Shown one piece after another: positions 25,239 through 34,973 of a stretch of 38,558 nucleotides of DNA. Location: contig NZ_CANRLT010000017.1 of assembly GCF_947631555.1 (NCBI RefSeq), forward strand, positions 1-38,558, given 5' to 3'. This stretch comes from an uncultured Mailhella sp. (lineage in GTDB: Bacteria > Desulfobacterota > Desulfovibrionia > Desulfovibrionales > Desulfovibrionaceae). Under the pieces are notes generated by a model. That model saw nothing but the letters and a program-made list of their open reading frames with translations. It ran no database searches and was not told the origin of the DNA. Positions within the stretch are counted from its first letter, which is position 1; each line of letters opens with the position of its first letter. The position numbers and the translations under genes were made by a program.

Positions 25239-25281
25239 GGGGCGTTCATAAACTTTTTTGAAGAAAAAGGCAAAAAATTTC

Positions 25282-25310
25282 TTGACGGAGAGGGGGCGCA
25301 CGGGTATGTA
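25282..25310 (+). promoter_or_regulatory. Candidate promoter of tRNA-Lys
   Basis: TTGACG (25282-25287), 17-bp spacer, TATGTA (25305-25310); an alternative -10 TATAAC at 25309-25314 is a better hexamer but gives a 21-bp spacing. The tRNA begins 13 bp further on. Confidence 0.45.
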
Positions 25311-25323
25311 TAACCCCGCTCTG

Positions 25324-25399
<76 letters not shown>

Positions 25400-25410
25400 G
25401 AGAAGCAGTG

Positions 25411-25436
25411 CCTCACGAGAGATCGTGGGGTTTTTT
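25411..25436 (+). terminator. Terminator after tRNA-Lys
   Basis: CCTCACG (25411-25417) pairs with CGTGGGG (25424-25430, one G-T pair), 6-nt loop, then TTTTTT. Confidence 0.85.
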
Positions 25437-25476
25437 CGTATGTCCTGCGAGCGGTGGGAGCAGTGCCGCACGCCGC

Positions 25477-25505
25477 TTGACACGGCATTCCGCAGAAAAT
25501 AAATT
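25477..25505 (+). promoter_or_regulatory. Sigma-70-type promoter of the TRAP operon
   Basis: Perfect -35 TTGACA (25477-25482), 17-bp spacer, -10 TAAATT (25500-25505). The first gene starts about 64 bp downstream. Confidence 0.7.
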
Positions 25506-25568
25506 TGTACGGGGGATGCGTTTTTCTTCAGAAAACGCGGGGCCTTGAAATTGTGTCAGTCAGGAGCA

Positions 25569-27596
25569 ATGGCCTTGGGACAGGAAGAGCGTGACGGCGT
25601 ACAGACGGACTTTGCCGCAACGGAAGAAGATGAGGCACGGGCGCAGGCCCTGGTAGAGGAAAAAGACAGCGAGTCCCGCGTCAGGCTCTACGCATCCGGG
25701 GGGATGATGGCTCGCATCCTGTCCGTGATTCTGATCGCCTTCTCGGCGTTTCAGCTTTACGCCTCCACCTTCGGTACGCTGGATGCCATGAAGCTGCGCT
25801 CCTGGCACATCATTTTTCTCCTGGTTCTCGCCTTCCTGCTGTATCCTGCCTGCCGGAGAGAAAAGCGCAGCCGTACTCTGCCTACGCTCTGGGATCTCGC
25901 CTGTACGGGCGCTGCTCTGTATGCCTTCGGCTATCTCATCCTGCACTATGACGACATCGCCATGGGCGGCGGCTGGTTCACGACACAGGACTATGTGGCT
26001 GCGGGCATAGGAGTGGCCGTCGCGTTCGAGGCGGCACGGCGTGTGGTTCCGAATCTGGCATGGCTTGCCTTCGCTTTTTTCGCCTATACCTTCGTGGGAA
26101 AGTATATCCCGGGAGCCTTCGGGCATGTGGGCTTTCCGCTGACACGCGTCATGGACCACATGTTCTGGGGCAGTCAGGGACTGCTCGGCGTGGGCGTCGG
26201 TGTCTCCGCGACCTATGTTTTCCTCTTCGTCCTTTTTGGCGCGTTCCTGCGGCTCAGCGGCTTCAGCGAATTTATCAACGATCTGGCGCTCACGCTGGTG
26301 GGCCGCACGTCGGGCGGTCCAGCCAAGGTTTCCGTCATTGCCAGCGCCCTCATGGGCATGATTAACGGCAGTGCGCTCGCAAACGTGGCCACAACGGGAG
26401 CCATCACCATCCCGCTCATGAAGAAGACCGGCTACAAGTCTGAATTTGCCGGAGCCGTGGAAGCTGTTGCCAGCACGGGCGGACAGTTCGCGCCGCCCAT
26501 CATGGGCGCAGTGGGCTTCATCATGGCGGAATTTCTCGGGGTGAGCTATGTGAAGGTGATGCTTGCGGCCGCCATTCCCGCCTTTCTGTACTATCTTGGA
26601 CTCCTTATGGCAGTGCATTTCGAGGCGAAGAAACTGGGACTCAAGGGGCTGTCCAGGGAGTACATTCCGGACGCGCTTCAGGTCATCCGCCGCCGTGGTC
26701 ATCTCAGTGTGCCCCTTGTCGCACTCATGGCGCTCATGTTCATGGGCTATACACCGCTTTTTGCCGCTTCCGTTGCTATTTTTGCCACTGTCGCTGCCTC
26801 ATGGCTCTCTCCGGATACCCGCATGGGGCCGCGCCGCATTCTCGAAGCTCTGGAAGAGGGGGCGCGCGGAGCCGTCGGTGTGGGCGTGTCCTGCGTCATC
26901 ATCGGCATTATCATCGGTTCCGTGTCTCTCACCGGCCTGGGCCTGACCTTCGGCTTCCAGGTGCTGAAATATGTGGGAGAAGGTCAGCTCTATCTAGGCG
27001 GACTTTTCGTCATGCTCATGAGTACCGTCCTCGGCATGGGGGTACCCGGTGTGGCCGCCTACGTCATCGTGGCCGCCGTGGCCGTGCCCGTGCTCACGGG
27101 CGTGGGCGTGGCGCCCATGGCCGCACATATGTTCTGCCTGTTCTACGCCTGCCTTTCCAACATCACGCCGCCCGTGGCCATGTCTTCCTATGTGGCTGCG
27201 GGCATCGCAAGGTCCAACGAAACCAGAACTTCGCTCATCGCCATGCGTCTGGGGCTTTCCGGCTTTATTCTTCCGTTCTTCTTCCTCAACAATCCGCTCC
27301 TGCTCTACAGTTCGGAACATCCTGCTCTGGCTTCCCTGTGGGCCTTCGTGACTGCCGGCGTAGGTGTGAGCGCGCTTGCCGTGGGACTGGAACGCTGGAT
27401 GTTCACCCGCTGTTCCATCCTCGAAAGTGCGCTGTTCCTGGGTGGAGCCATTCTGACCATCGACCCCGGGCTGACAACGGACATGCTCGGTTTTGCGCTC
27501 ATTTTTTGCGCAGTGTATTTGAATTATCGCGCTGCTGCGGCTGCAAGAAAGGCCGCTTCACCCGCCAATCCCGCCGCTTCCGAAGCGCGGCGATAA
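25569..27596 (+). CDS. TRAP transporter permease, fused 4TM/12TM (TAXI type)
   Basis: 675 aa inner-membrane protein. A charged N-terminal cytoplasmic tail (about 45 residues) is followed by the small-subunit (DctQ-like) helices and then the large DctM-like part, with family blocks such as RTSGGPAKVSVIASALMGMINGSALANVATTGAITIPLMKK, STGGQFAPPIMGAVGFIMAEFLG and SNITPPVAMSSYVAAGIA. Works with the periplasmic receptor encoded next, using an ion gradient to import an organic acid or similar solute. Start is uncertain: ATG 25569 has AGGAG only 2 nt away, while the TTG at 25575 has ideal spacing. Confidence 0.93.
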   Translation: MALGQEERDGVQTDFAATEEDEARAQALVEEKDSESRVRLYASGGMMARILSVILIAFSAFQLYASTFGTLDAMKLRSWHIIFLLVLAFLLYPACRREKRSRTLPTLWDLACTGAALYAFGYLILHYDDIAMGGGWFTTQDYVAAGIGVAVAFEAARRVVPNLAWLAFAFFAYTFVGKYIPGAFGHVGFPLTRVMDHMFWGSQGLLGVGVGVSATYVFLFVLFGAFLRLSGFSEFINDLALTLVGRTSGGPAKVSVIASALMGMINGSALANVATTGAITIPLMKKTGYKSEFAGAVEAVASTGGQFAPPIMGAVGFIMAEFLGVSYVKVMLAAAIPAFLYYLGLLMAVHFEAKKLGLKGLSREYIPDALQVIRRRGHLSVPLVALMALMFMGYTPLFAASVAIFATVAASWLSPDTRMGPRRILEALEEGARGAVGVGVSCVIIGIIIGSVSLTGLGLTFGFQVLKYVGEGQLYLGGLFVMLMSTVLGMGVPGVAAYVIVAAVAVPVLTGVGVAPMAAHMFCLFYACLSNITPPVAMSSYVAAGIARSNETRTSLIAMRLGLSGFILPFFFLNNPLLLYSSEHPALASLWAFVTAGVGVSALAVGLERWMFTRCSILESALFLGGAILTIDPGLTTDMLGFALIFCAVYLNYRAAAAARKAASPANPAASEARR

Positions 27597-27623
27597 CCTC
27601 TGCTTTCCCCATAAGGAGTTTTT

Positions 27624-28592
27624 ATGCGTAACGTTCTTCTTTCCCTGGCGGCTTCCGCCGCCCTGATCCTGAACGCTGCGGGCGTTCAGGCGGCCGATCA
27701 TGCCCCCGTGAACATCAGTATTCCCACGGCGGCGACGACCAGCACCCTTTATCCCATTGGCGCGGCTCTGGGCAACCTTTGGAGCAGCAAGATTCCCTAT
27801 GTGAAGGCCAGCGTCCAGTCTTCCAAGGGCGGAGTACAGAACCTTCAGCTTCTCAGCACGAAGGACGCTCAGGTCTCCTTCGCCATCACCAGCATCACCT
27901 ATCAGTCCATGAAGGGACTGGACAAGTTCAAGGGCCATGCCTATCCCGATGTGCGCATCATCGCCGGTCTGTATTATAATCCCAATCAGGTCATTGCGCG
28001 CGCCGACAGCAGCGTGAACAGCCTCAAGGACTTCAAGGGCAAGACTTTCGTGCCCGGCGTCGCGGGCGGAACCACCATCGGTGAAACAGCCGTCCATTTC
28101 GCCGCCGCCGGACTTAATTACCCTGGCGACATCAAGGCTCAGTTTGTGGGGCCTGCCGAAGCCGGCGACCTCATGCGCAACAAGCAGATCGATGGCGTCT
28201 GGATCATGGCCGGTCTGCCCAATGCCGGTGTGTCTGAAATGTGCACGACGGCCAACGGCCGGCTTGTGAATATCGATGACGACACCTTCACAGCGCTTCA
28301 GAAGGAATATCCCTGGTATGCCAAGTTCCAGATTCCGGCCGGCACCTATCCCGGACAGAATGAGGCCGTGCAGACTACAGCGGTAAAGATGATCCTCATG
28401 ACGGACGCATCCATGCCCGAAGACGTGATCTACGACCTCACCAAGTGTTTCTGGGAGAACCAGGACATCGTTCGTCAGGCACATGCCGTGATGAAGGACA
28501 TCTCGCTTGAAGGCGCAGTGACCGACCTTGCCGGCATCCCCCTGCATCCAGGCGCTGCCAGGTATTACAAGGAAGCCGGCGTCCTGAAGTAA
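27624..28592 (+). CDS. TAXI-family TRAP transporter solute-binding protein
   Basis: 322 aa periplasmic receptor. Signal peptide MRNVLLSLAASAALILNAAGVQA, cleaved at about residue 23. The mature protein begins VNISIPTAATTSTLYPIGAALGNLWSS, the pattern of the TAXI (TRAP-associated extracytoplasmic immunogenic) family, and continues with KGGVQNLQLLSTKDAQVSFA and NAGVSEM. Ligand unknown; TAXI systems have been linked to glutamate and other dicarboxylates. It lies 27 bp after the permease with AAGGAG in front, so it is the same operon. A probable terminator follows. Confidence 0.93.
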   Translation: MRNVLLSLAASAALILNAAGVQAADHAPVNISIPTAATTSTLYPIGAALGNLWSSKIPYVKASVQSSKGGVQNLQLLSTKDAQVSFAITSITYQSMKGLDKFKGHAYPDVRIIAGLYYNPNQVIARADSSVNSLKDFKGKTFVPGVAGGTTIGETAVHFAAAGLNYPGDIKAQFVGPAEAGDLMRNKQIDGVWIMAGLPNAGVSEMCTTANGRLVNIDDDTFTALQKEYPWYAKFQIPAGTYPGQNEAVQTTAVKMILMTDASMPEDVIYDLTKCFWENQDIVRQAHAVMKDISLEGAVTDLAGIPLHPGAARYYKEAGVLK

Positions 28593-28607
28593 GCCCTTTC
28601 TGGCGTG

Positions 28608-28660
28608 AAAAAGCCGCCATGCTCCGGTTGATTCGAGCTGAGGCGGACAGAGCGGTTTTT
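28608..28660 (+). terminator. Possible terminator after the TRAP operon
   Basis: AAAAAGCCGC (28608-28617) can pair, with one bulge, to GCGGTTTTT (28652-28660). The loop is long, so this is weaker than the other terminators here. Confidence 0.35.
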
Positions 28661-29024
28661 CGCAAAGGTGTCATCTGAAAAAACGGCGTCCCTCCTGGAT
28701 ATACCGGTTCCAGTGGGGACGTCTTCGTTTCCGAAACGCCTCAGGGAACAGTGGACACGGGGACTGAATAAGACAGTCTGTCAGGAGAACACGCTCCGGG
28801 GGTGGTGAAAAGCGTGTTTTTCCGGGCCAGCGGATATTTGCTTTACAACGCCCGAATTTCCTTTTAAAAGAAGGTCTGCCCGAAACCGGAACGCCTTGCC
28901 GGAGCGTATTCGGGTTGATTCTCCGGTCTCTGCCTTTTGTCATCCATCAGCCGTTTCCTCCCGTGTTTCAGCCCGGGAAGAAAGGTTGCCAACCTTGGGC
29001 GCACCGCCCCCTGTGAGGCTCACC
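28661..29024. other. Intergenic region before argG
   Basis: No convincing gene on either strand. It should hold the argG promoter and leader. The clearest structure is a hairpin CCGGAG (28899-28904) with CTCCGG (28921-28926). I found no clear ARG-box-like operator and no recognisable riboswitch. Confidence 0.4.
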
Positions 29025-30233
29025 ATGTCCAAAAACAACAAAGTTATCCTCGCCTACTCCGGCGGTCTGGACACTTCCGTCATTCTGAAATGGCTTATCG
29101 TTGAGCGCGGCTATGAAGTCGTCACCGTCACGGCTGATCTCGGTCAGGAAGATGATCTTGACGGCGTGGAACCCAAGGCCCTGAAGACGGGGGCCAGCAA
29201 GGCCTATATCGAGGATCTGCGCGACGAGTTCGCCAGAGATTATATCTATCCCATGCTCCGCTCCGGGGCCAGCTACGAAGGGCGTTACCTCATGGGTACG
29301 TCCATCGCCCGCCCGCTCATCGGCAAGCGGCTCGTTGAGATTGCCAAGCAGGAAGGCGCGTTCGCCATTGTTCACGGCGCGACCGGCAAGGGCAATGATC
29401 AGGTGCGCTTTGAACTTGCGATCAACGCTCTTGCGCCCGAACTTCAGGTTATCGCCCCCTGGCGCGAATGGGATCTCATGAGCCGCACGGCACTCACGGC
29501 CTTTGCCGAAAAGCACGGCATTCCGGTCAACGCTTCCAACAAGCATTACAGCATGGATCGCAACATGCTGCACTGCTCCTTTGAAGGCAGCGAACTGGAA
29601 GACCCGTGGGAAGAACCCGGCCCGAACAGCTACATCATGGCCGTACCTGTGGAGCAGGCTCCCAACGAACCTGAATACATCACCATCGGCTATGAAAAGG
29701 GCGATGCCGTCACCCTGAATGGTGAAAGGCTGTCCCCACGCGAAATGGTCATGAGCCTGAACAAGATCGCCGGAAAGCACGGTATTGGCCGCCTCGACAT
29801 GGTGGAAAACCGCTTTGTGGGCATGAAGAGCCGCGGTGTGTACGAGACCCCAGGCGGAACCGTGCTGCACATTGCGCATCAGGATCTGGAAGGTATCTGC
29901 CTCGACCGCGAAGCGCTGGCCACCCGCGAGACCATACTTCCCCGCTATGCGGCTGCCGTGTATAACGGCTTCTGGTTCTCCCCGGAACGCGAGGGTATGC
30001 AGGCCATGATCGACCAGATGCAGCAGGGCGTGACCGGCGAAGTCCGCCTGAAGCTCTACAAGGGCAACGCCTGGCCCGTGGGACGCTATTCTCCGCACAG
30101 CCTGTATTGTCAGGATCTCGCTACCTTTGAAGAATGCGCCACTTACGACCACAAGGACGCTGCCGGCTTCATCCGGCTTCAGGGGCTGCGCATCCGCGGC
30201 TATGCCGACCGCAAGAGCCGCTTCCTGAAGTAA
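29025..30233 (+). CDS. argG: Argininosuccinate synthase
   Basis: Condenses citrulline and aspartate with ATP to argininosuccinate in arginine synthesis. 402 aa, family length. N-terminal ATP-pyrophosphatase motif AYSGGLDTS just after the start, VTADLGQ, the GTSIARPLI block, [14 protein letters not shown], and [12 protein letters not shown] 29025 is chosen over an upstream in-frame start at 28896 because GAGG stands 7 nt before it and the family begins here. A terminator separates it from argH, though both lie on the same strand. Confidence 0.97.
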   Translation: MSKNNKVILAYSGGLDTSVILKWLIVERGYEVVTVTADLGQEDDLDGVEPKALKTGASKAYIEDLRDEFARDYIYPMLRSGASYEGRYLMGTSIARPLIGKRLVEIAKQEGAFAIVHGATGKGNDQVRFELAINALAPELQVIAPWREWDLMSRTALTAFAEKHGIPVNASNKHYSMDRNMLHCSFEGSELEDPWEEPGPNSYIMAVPVEQAPNEPEYITIGYEKGDAVTLNGERLSPREMVMSLNKIAGKHGIGRLDMVENRFVGMKSRGVYETPGGTVLHIAHQDLEGICLDREALATRETILPRYAAAVYNGFWFSPEREGMQAMIDQMQQGVTGEVRLKLYKGNAWPVGRYSPHSLYCQDLATFEECATYDHKDAAGFIRLQGLRIRGYADRKSRFLK

Positions 30234-30256
30234 GAGGCCGTTTGTCTCTTGACCGG

Positions 30257-30293
30257 CGAGGGAGCGGACAGAGAGTCTGCTCCCTCGGTTTTT
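30257..30293 (+). terminator. Terminator between argG and argH
   Basis: CGAGGGAGC (30257-30265) pairs perfectly with GCTCCCTCG (30279-30287), 13-nt loop, then TTTTT. argH therefore either has its own promoter in the remaining 70 bp or depends on read-through. Confidence 0.85.
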
Positions 30294-30365
30294 CAGGCGC
30301 ACCGTGCCTGCGGTTCTGCCGTCACCTCATCCTTCCTCGTTTGAAGTTTTCTTTCGGGAGTCACT

Positions 30366-31757
30366 ATGTCCGATAAGCCTTGGGGCGGCCGTTTCAAGGA
30401 AAGCACCAGCCTTGCTGTGGAAGCCTATACGGAATCCATCTCCTTCGACAGCGCACTCTACGCGCAGGACATCGCCGGCTCCAAGGCTCATGCCCGTATG
30501 CTGGGCGAACGGGGCGTTCTTTCGCGGGAAGAAGCTGCCCGTCTTATCGACGGACTCGAGCGGGTGAAACGAGAGATTGAGGAGGGGGTCTTTCCCTGGA
30601 AGCAGGAATTGGAAGACGTCCACATGAATATCGAGACCCGGCTCACGGAACTCGTGGGCGAAGTGGGCAAGAAACTGCACACGGGGCGCAGCCGCAACGA
30701 TCAGGTCTGTCTTGATTTTCGCCTCTTCGTTTCGGACAATCTGCGTGAGTGGATGAAGCTCACACGGCAGCTCATCCGCGTCTTTGTCCGCAGGGCGGAG
30801 GAAAACCGTGAAGTGCTCCTGCCGGGATGTACGCACATGCAGCCCGCCCAGCCTGTGAGTCTGGCGCATCACCTTCTGGCCTATGCCTGGATGCTGAAGC
30901 GGGACGTGGAGCGCATGGCCGACTGTGAACGCCGTGTCCGCGTAAGTCCCTTGGGAGCGGCGGCACTGGCCGGAACGACCTATGATCTAGACCCCGCTAT
31001 GGTGGCCGAAGAACTTGGCATGTACGGCACCTTCGACAACAGCATGGACGCCGTGGCCGACAGGGATTTTGCGGAGGAGGCGCTGTTCTGCGGCTCCGTC
31101 TGCATGGGGCATCTCTCCCGTTTCTGCGAAGAGCTTATCTGGTGGGCCAATCCGATGTTCGGCTATGTCACGTTTTCCGACAGGCATTCCACGGGTTCTT
31201 CCATCATGCCGCAGAAGAAAAATCCTGATGTCGCCGAGATCATGCGCGGCAAGACGGGGCGCGTGTACGGCAATCTGTTCAACCTTATGACCATCATGAA
31301 GGGCATACCTCTGACCTACAACCGTGACCTTCAGGAAGACAAGCTGCCCTTCATCGACACGGACAGAACTGTGCGCCATTCCCTTTCCCTCATGGCCGAC
31401 ATGCTGGACGGATTGACTTTCCACCCCGGCCGTATGCGCCGTGCCCTTGCTTCCGGTTTCCTCAATGCTACGGAACTGGCCGATTATCTTGTGGGCAAGG
31501 GGCTGCCGTTTCGGGAGGCTCATCATGTCTCCGGGCGGGCCGTTGCCTGCGCCGAGGAAAAGGGTGTGGGGCTGGAAGACCTCAGTCTGGAAGAACTGCG
31601 CGCTTTCAGTCCGCTCATCGAAAAGGATGTGTTCGCAGCGTTGGAGTATGACCGTGCCGTGGCTCGCCGCAACGTGCCCGGCGGCACAGGTCCGCGCTCC
31701 GTGGCCGGGCAGCTCAAGCGGCTCGGGGAGTGGCTGGGTGGCGCGGAGCAGGCATGA
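30366..31757 (+). CDS. argH: Argininosuccinate lyase
   Basis: Splits argininosuccinate into arginine and fumarate, the last step of arginine synthesis. 463 aa. N-terminal WGGRF, ArgH-typical [17 protein letters not shown], the TGRSRNDQV block, and the fumarase/aspartase superfamily signature [12 protein letters not shown] (about 276-287) that carries the catalytic Ser loop. CGGGAG precedes the ATG. Its stop overlaps the start of a small downstream ORF. Confidence 0.97.
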   Translation: MSDKPWGGRFKESTSLAVEAYTESISFDSALYAQDIAGSKAHARMLGERGVLSREEAARLIDGLERVKREIEEGVFPWKQELEDVHMNIETRLTELVGEVGKKLHTGRSRNDQVCLDFRLFVSDNLREWMKLTRQLIRVFVRRAEENREVLLPGCTHMQPAQPVSLAHHLLAYAWMLKRDVERMADCERRVRVSPLGAAALAGTTYDLDPAMVAEELGMYGTFDNSMDAVADRDFAEEALFCGSVCMGHLSRFCEELIWWANPMFGYVTFSDRHSTGSSIMPQKKNPDVAEIMRGKTGRVYGNLFNLMTIMKGIPLTYNRDLQEDKLPFIDTDRTVRHSLSLMADMLDGLTFHPGRMRRALASGFLNATELADYLVGKGLPFREAHHVSGRAVACAEEKGVGLEDLSLEELRAFSPLIEKDVFAALEYDRAVARRNVPGGTGPRSVAGQLKRLGEWLGGAEQA

Positions 31758-32023
31758 GACGCCGAAAGAAAACACCGCCGGCAGCGTACGCGGAGACTGC
31801 GGACTGGCTGAAAAAGGCGGTACACAGCGCACCGCGCCCCCTTCCTGCGGGCTTCTTTCCGCGCATCCTCGAACATGCTGAGGCAGAGGGCTTCGAGCGC
31901 GGGACGCTTCTGGACGTTCTCGACGAGTGGCTGAATTACGGCTACTGCCGCATCACGGATTCCATCGCACAGGATATAGAGATCACACCGGAAGGCGGCC
32001 GCTTCTTTTACCGGAACCTGTGA
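31754..32023 (+). CDS. Small basic/acidic-patterned protein coupled to argH, unknown
   Basis: 89 aa starting on an ATGA overlap with argH (ATG 31754). N-terminus [23 protein letters not shown], then [31 protein letters not shown] and [16 protein letters not shown], a pattern that looks like a small winged-helix-type fold, but I do not recognise the family. Translational coupling suggests it is a true gene. No other member of its operon lies downstream. Confidence 0.65.
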   Translation: MRRRKKTPPAAYAETADWLKKAVHSAPRPLPAGFFPRILEHAEAEGFERGTLLDVLDEWLNYGYCRITDSIAQDIEITPEGGRFFYRNL

Positions 32024-32369
32024 ACGTTGCCACAGCGGCAGACCGTTGTTTCTGCGAGAGTTACAATTTTTTTCCTTTTTACTCCTAAAGCAGACAGCGG
32101 ATATTTTAAAGTGGCACTTTAACTTTTGGCGCATCCGAAGTATTCTGGCCACACCCGCTCTTTCAGGCCGACAGTGCGCAAGGGGGGAGCAGTTCTTGTA
32201 ATCAGGCCGCGGTGATGGGACAGAACAGGGGGAGAGAGCCGGCGGGGGCGGAAAGGGCGGACTTCCCGCCGCAGGGACGACAGCCGTTTTTTGCATGAGT
32301 TCGGCCTGTTCGCCGCCCTTGCGCTTTCAGGAGGGCATTTCTTCAGCTATTCCGGGAAGGCGGGAAATT
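32024..32369. other. Intergenic region between convergent genes
   Basis: 346 bp with no gene I can support. The only clear structure is a perfect palindrome TTAAAGTG-G-CACTTTAA at 32106-32122 in a locally AT-rich patch. No canonical terminator hairpin is evident for either flanking gene. Confidence 0.5.
32106..32122. repeat. Perfect 17-bp palindrome
   Basis: Arms TTAAAGTG and CACTTTAA around one G. Operator-like in form, but it lies between the ends of convergent genes. Confidence 0.6.
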
Positions 32370-33884
32370 TCAGAGCAGGAAGGCTGTCGCCAGACCGAGA
32401 AAGATAAAGAAGCCGCCGGAGTCGGTGAGTGCCGTGAGGAAGATGCTGGAGGCTTGGGCAGGGTCTCTGCCGAGGGAACGCAGAACCAGCGGAATGGCGC
32501 CGCCGGCCATAGCCCCCAGGAGCATGTCGAGCAGAAGTGAAACGCCCATGACGGCGGCCAGATTCTTGCTTCCACTGAGCATGATCACGCCGCCATAGGC
32601 CAGGAGTGCCATGACGAGTCCGGTGCCGAGTCCGATTTTGCTCTCGCGCAGTACGGCGGTCCAGGCGCGTCTTGCATCGAAACTTTCCGTGGCCAGCTGA
32701 CGGATCATCACGGCTAGTGCCTGCTGCCCTGTATTGCCCGCCTGGTTGGCGACCATGGGCATCAGGACGGCGAGGAGCGCCATCTGAGCGATGGAGCCTT
32801 CAAACAGCGAGACGATGAAGGCCGACAGCGACGAGGTACACATATTGATGACGAGCCAGGGAAGACGCATGAACACGGAGCGTTTCCACGGCGTATCCAC
32901 GGATTCGTCCTGTCCTGCGCCCACCATGCCGAGCATGTCGGCACTGGCCTCGTCCTGAATGATGTCCAGAACGTCGTCGTGCGTGACGACGCCCATAAGA
33001 TGATTTTCCCGATCGACAACGGGCAGGCAGAGAAAATTGTAGTGCCCCAGCAGACGTGCCACTTCAGCCTTGTCGGCGTCGAACTGTACGGCAATGACAT
33101 CCTGTCCGCTCACCATGCTTTCCACCTGGGTTCCCGGGCGGGCCAGCATGAGATCGCGCAGGGAAATGACGCCTTCCAGCGTGGAGCCTCTGTCCACCAC
33201 ATAGACGTAGTAGGGCATTTCCTTTTCTTCAAGTTCGCTTCGGATGCGCTGTATGGCCTCGTCCACGGTGGAATACAGATCCACCATGATGATGTCCGTG
33301 TTCATGACGCCTGCGGCCGTATCCGGGTCGAAGGCTAGCAGCTTGCGCAGCTCATCGGCGTCGTCCGCGGGGAGATTGCTCAGCAGAATGTCGCGGTGAT
33401 CTTCCTCGACTTCGTCCAGAATGTCCACGGCGTCGTCGGGATCCATTTCCGCGAGAAGCCGGGCCGCATCGTCGGCGTCCATGTTTTCCAGAACATCGCC
33501 CGCGACTTCTTCATCCAGTTCGGCCAGAGCGTCTGCGGCTTCTTCTGCGGGCAGATGGCTCAGGACGCAGACCTGCTTGCTGAGGGGGAGCTGTTCCAGA
33601 TGTTCCGCACGGTCGGCGGGATGGATGAAATCATCGCTTTGAATATCGCTCCCGCAGCGGGCCAGTCCGTCGGTCTGTTCGGTGTCCGGCTTGTCGCTTT
33701 CTCCGTGTCCGTTCTTGTCGGCAGGGGCTGGGATCGTGACGGAAGCGTGCAGGTCTCCGGTTTCTTGGCGAACAATATCTTTGCCGGTATCGTGTTCTTT
33801 CTGCCGTTCTGCGGAAGAGGTATCGGAACTGGTGACAGAGGAAGGAGCGTTCAGGTCTTCCTGTTCGCGGATATCTTTTTGCAT
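32370..33884 (-). CDS. mgtE: Magnesium transporter MgtE
   Basis: 504 aa. An unusual polar N-terminal extension (about 1-85, rich in Asp, Glu, Ser and Thr) precedes the MgtE N domain (superhelical; LPAEEAADALAEL, DPDDAVDILDEV), a pair of CBS domains (about 215-345) that sense intracellular Mg2+, and a C-terminal channel domain of five helices (about 355-504) with the pore-lining PMVANQAGNTGQQ. Imports Mg2+ and gates shut when Mg2+ is plentiful. ATG 33884 is strongly supported by GGAGGAG 9 nt upstream; the frame extends further up to 34037 without family features. Confidence 0.94.
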   Translation of the reverse strand: MQKDIREQEDLNAPSSVTSSDTSSAERQKEHDTGKDIVRQETGDLHASVTIPAPADKNGHGESDKPDTEQTDGLARCGSDIQSDDFIHPADRAEHLEQLPLSKQVCVLSHLPAEEAADALAELDEEVAGDVLENMDADDAARLLAEMDPDDAVDILDEVEEDHRDILLSNLPADDADELRKLLAFDPDTAAGVMNTDIIMVDLYSTVDEAIQRIRSELEEKEMPYYVYVVDRGSTLEGVISLRDLMLARPGTQVESMVSGQDVIAVQFDADKAEVARLLGHYNFLCLPVVDRENHLMGVVTHDDVLDIIQDEASADMLGMVGAGQDESVDTPWKRSVFMRLPWLVINMCTSSLSAFIVSLFEGSIAQMALLAVLMPMVANQAGNTGQQALAVMIRQLATESFDARRAWTAVLRESKIGLGTGLVMALLAYGGVIMLSGSKNLAAVMGVSLLLDMLLGAMAGGAIPLVLRSLGRDPAQASSIFLTALTDSGGFFIFLGLATAFLL

Positions 33885-34192
33885 GTCGAAGCACTCCTCC
33901 GCCTTCGGTGAACCGAAGCGGCAGCCTTGCGTGTTCTGCCGGGATAGTCCGCCCTGACCGCTTTTCACCTTGGGACAAGGGCGATGCCATGATTTCTGAA
34001 GACGGTTCTGCATACCATGCCATGGCCTTGGGAGCAAGCGTTGTGACGTGGTGGCTCATCCGAATTTGAGAGGTGAGACCTAGGGATGGGCGGCCGTAAA
34101 AAATCGTCCGATGTCTGCCTTCCCCTGATGTTGCAACATATGGGGGCGGCATTTGCCGCCTTGAAGGGAACGGCGCGGAAGAATGCGTCCCT
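33885..34192 (-). promoter_or_regulatory. mgtE leader/promoter region
   Basis: No gene. A hairpin CTTCGGT-GA-ACCGAAG (33903-33918) sits 2 nt upstream of the mgtE Shine-Dalgarno (33894-33900) and a second one GGCGGC-ATTT-GCCGCC lies at 34145-34160. I looked for an M-box (Mg2+ riboswitch) and could not fit its conserved blocks on the mgtE strand. Confidence 0.4.
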
Positions 34193-34224
34193 AAAAAAAG
34201 AGGCCGCGGGGAAGCCGCAGCCTC
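34193..34224 (-). terminator. Terminator after rubrerythrin
   Basis: On the minus strand GAGGCTGCGG pairs with CCGCGGCCTC (one mismatched pair), 5-nt loop, then TTTTTTT. Confidence 0.88.
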
Positions 34225-34246
34225 TGCGCTTCAATGCAGAAAAGGG

Positions 34247-34738
34247 TTACTTCACCGTGTAGAATTTGGAGCCGTCAGCGCCGCACACGGGGCACTTGCC
34301 TTCATACTTGCCCTTGTGGATGTAGCCGCACACGGGGCAGATGTAGTAGTCTTCGCCGTCGGCCTTGGGATCCTTGGCCGCATCCTTGTACAGCTCGGCA
34401 TGGATGCCTTCCACCTTGCAGACCATTTCAAAATATTTGGCGATGGCCTTTTCCTCTTCGTTTTTGGCGTCCTCGATCATGGCGGGATACATGACGGTGC
34501 ATTCATGGGTCTCGCCGGCAATGGCGGCCTGGAGGTTTTCGGCAGTGCTCTTTACTTCCTTGGCGCTGCGGAAGTGGGCGAGAGCGTGGATGGTCTCGGC
34601 TTCGGCGGCGGCACGGAACAGCTTGGCAGCCTGGGAGCAGCCTTCTTTTTCAGCCTGCGCGGCAAAGGCAAGATACTTGCGGTTGGCCTGGGATTCCCCG
34701 GCAAAAGCTTCCATCAGATCGGCATGGGTCTTGCTCAT
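34247..34738 (-). CDS. Rubrerythrin
   Basis: Peroxide-scavenging non-haem iron protein of anaerobes. 163 aa from ATG 34738 (AAGGAG 5 nt upstream). Ferritin-like diiron domain with the ligand Glu residues in EAFAGESQANRKY, AEAETIHALAH, AGETHE and KVEGIHAELY, followed by a C-terminal rubredoxin-type iron centre CPVCGY...CPVCGA that passes electrons in. Reduces H2O2 using rubredoxin or NADH-linked partners. It lies divergent from the YigZ-family gene across a 235-bp intergenic region, which should carry both promoters. I saw no clear PerR box. Confidence 0.95.
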   Translation of the reverse strand: MSKTHADLMEAFAGESQANRKYLAFAAQAEKEGCSQAAKLFRAAAEAETIHALAHFRSAKEVKSTAENLQAAIAGETHECTVMYPAMIEDAKNEEEKAIAKYFEMVCKVEGIHAELYKDAAKDPKADGEDYYICPVCGYIHKGKYEGKCPVCGADGSKFYTVK

Positions 34739-34973
34739 AAGTTCTCCTTGTGCGAAAACAGGAATGCGCATGAGCGCAGTGTTTCAGGTTTTGTCTCAAA
34801 CAGGAATGATTTCTATTTAGTAAAAAACAGGGCGCCTGTAAAGCGTTTTTTTGCCTGGAGGCGTTTTTTCCTTTTCGCCCGCCGTGCTGCCTGTATAAAA
34901 GGGCGAGTCTGCGCCGTTCCTTTGCAGAGGCAGGTGGAACAAGCGAGACCTTTTTTCTCACTCAGGAATCGTC

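Noticed and set aside
28968..30302. 444-codon minus-strand frame across argG
   Set aside because: Shadow of argG in GC-rich DNA.
34060..34110. AGGTGAGACCTAGGG, resembling the start of an M-box Mg2+ riboswitch
   Set aside because: It reads on the plus strand, opposite to mgtE, and the other conserved M-box blocks are not found.
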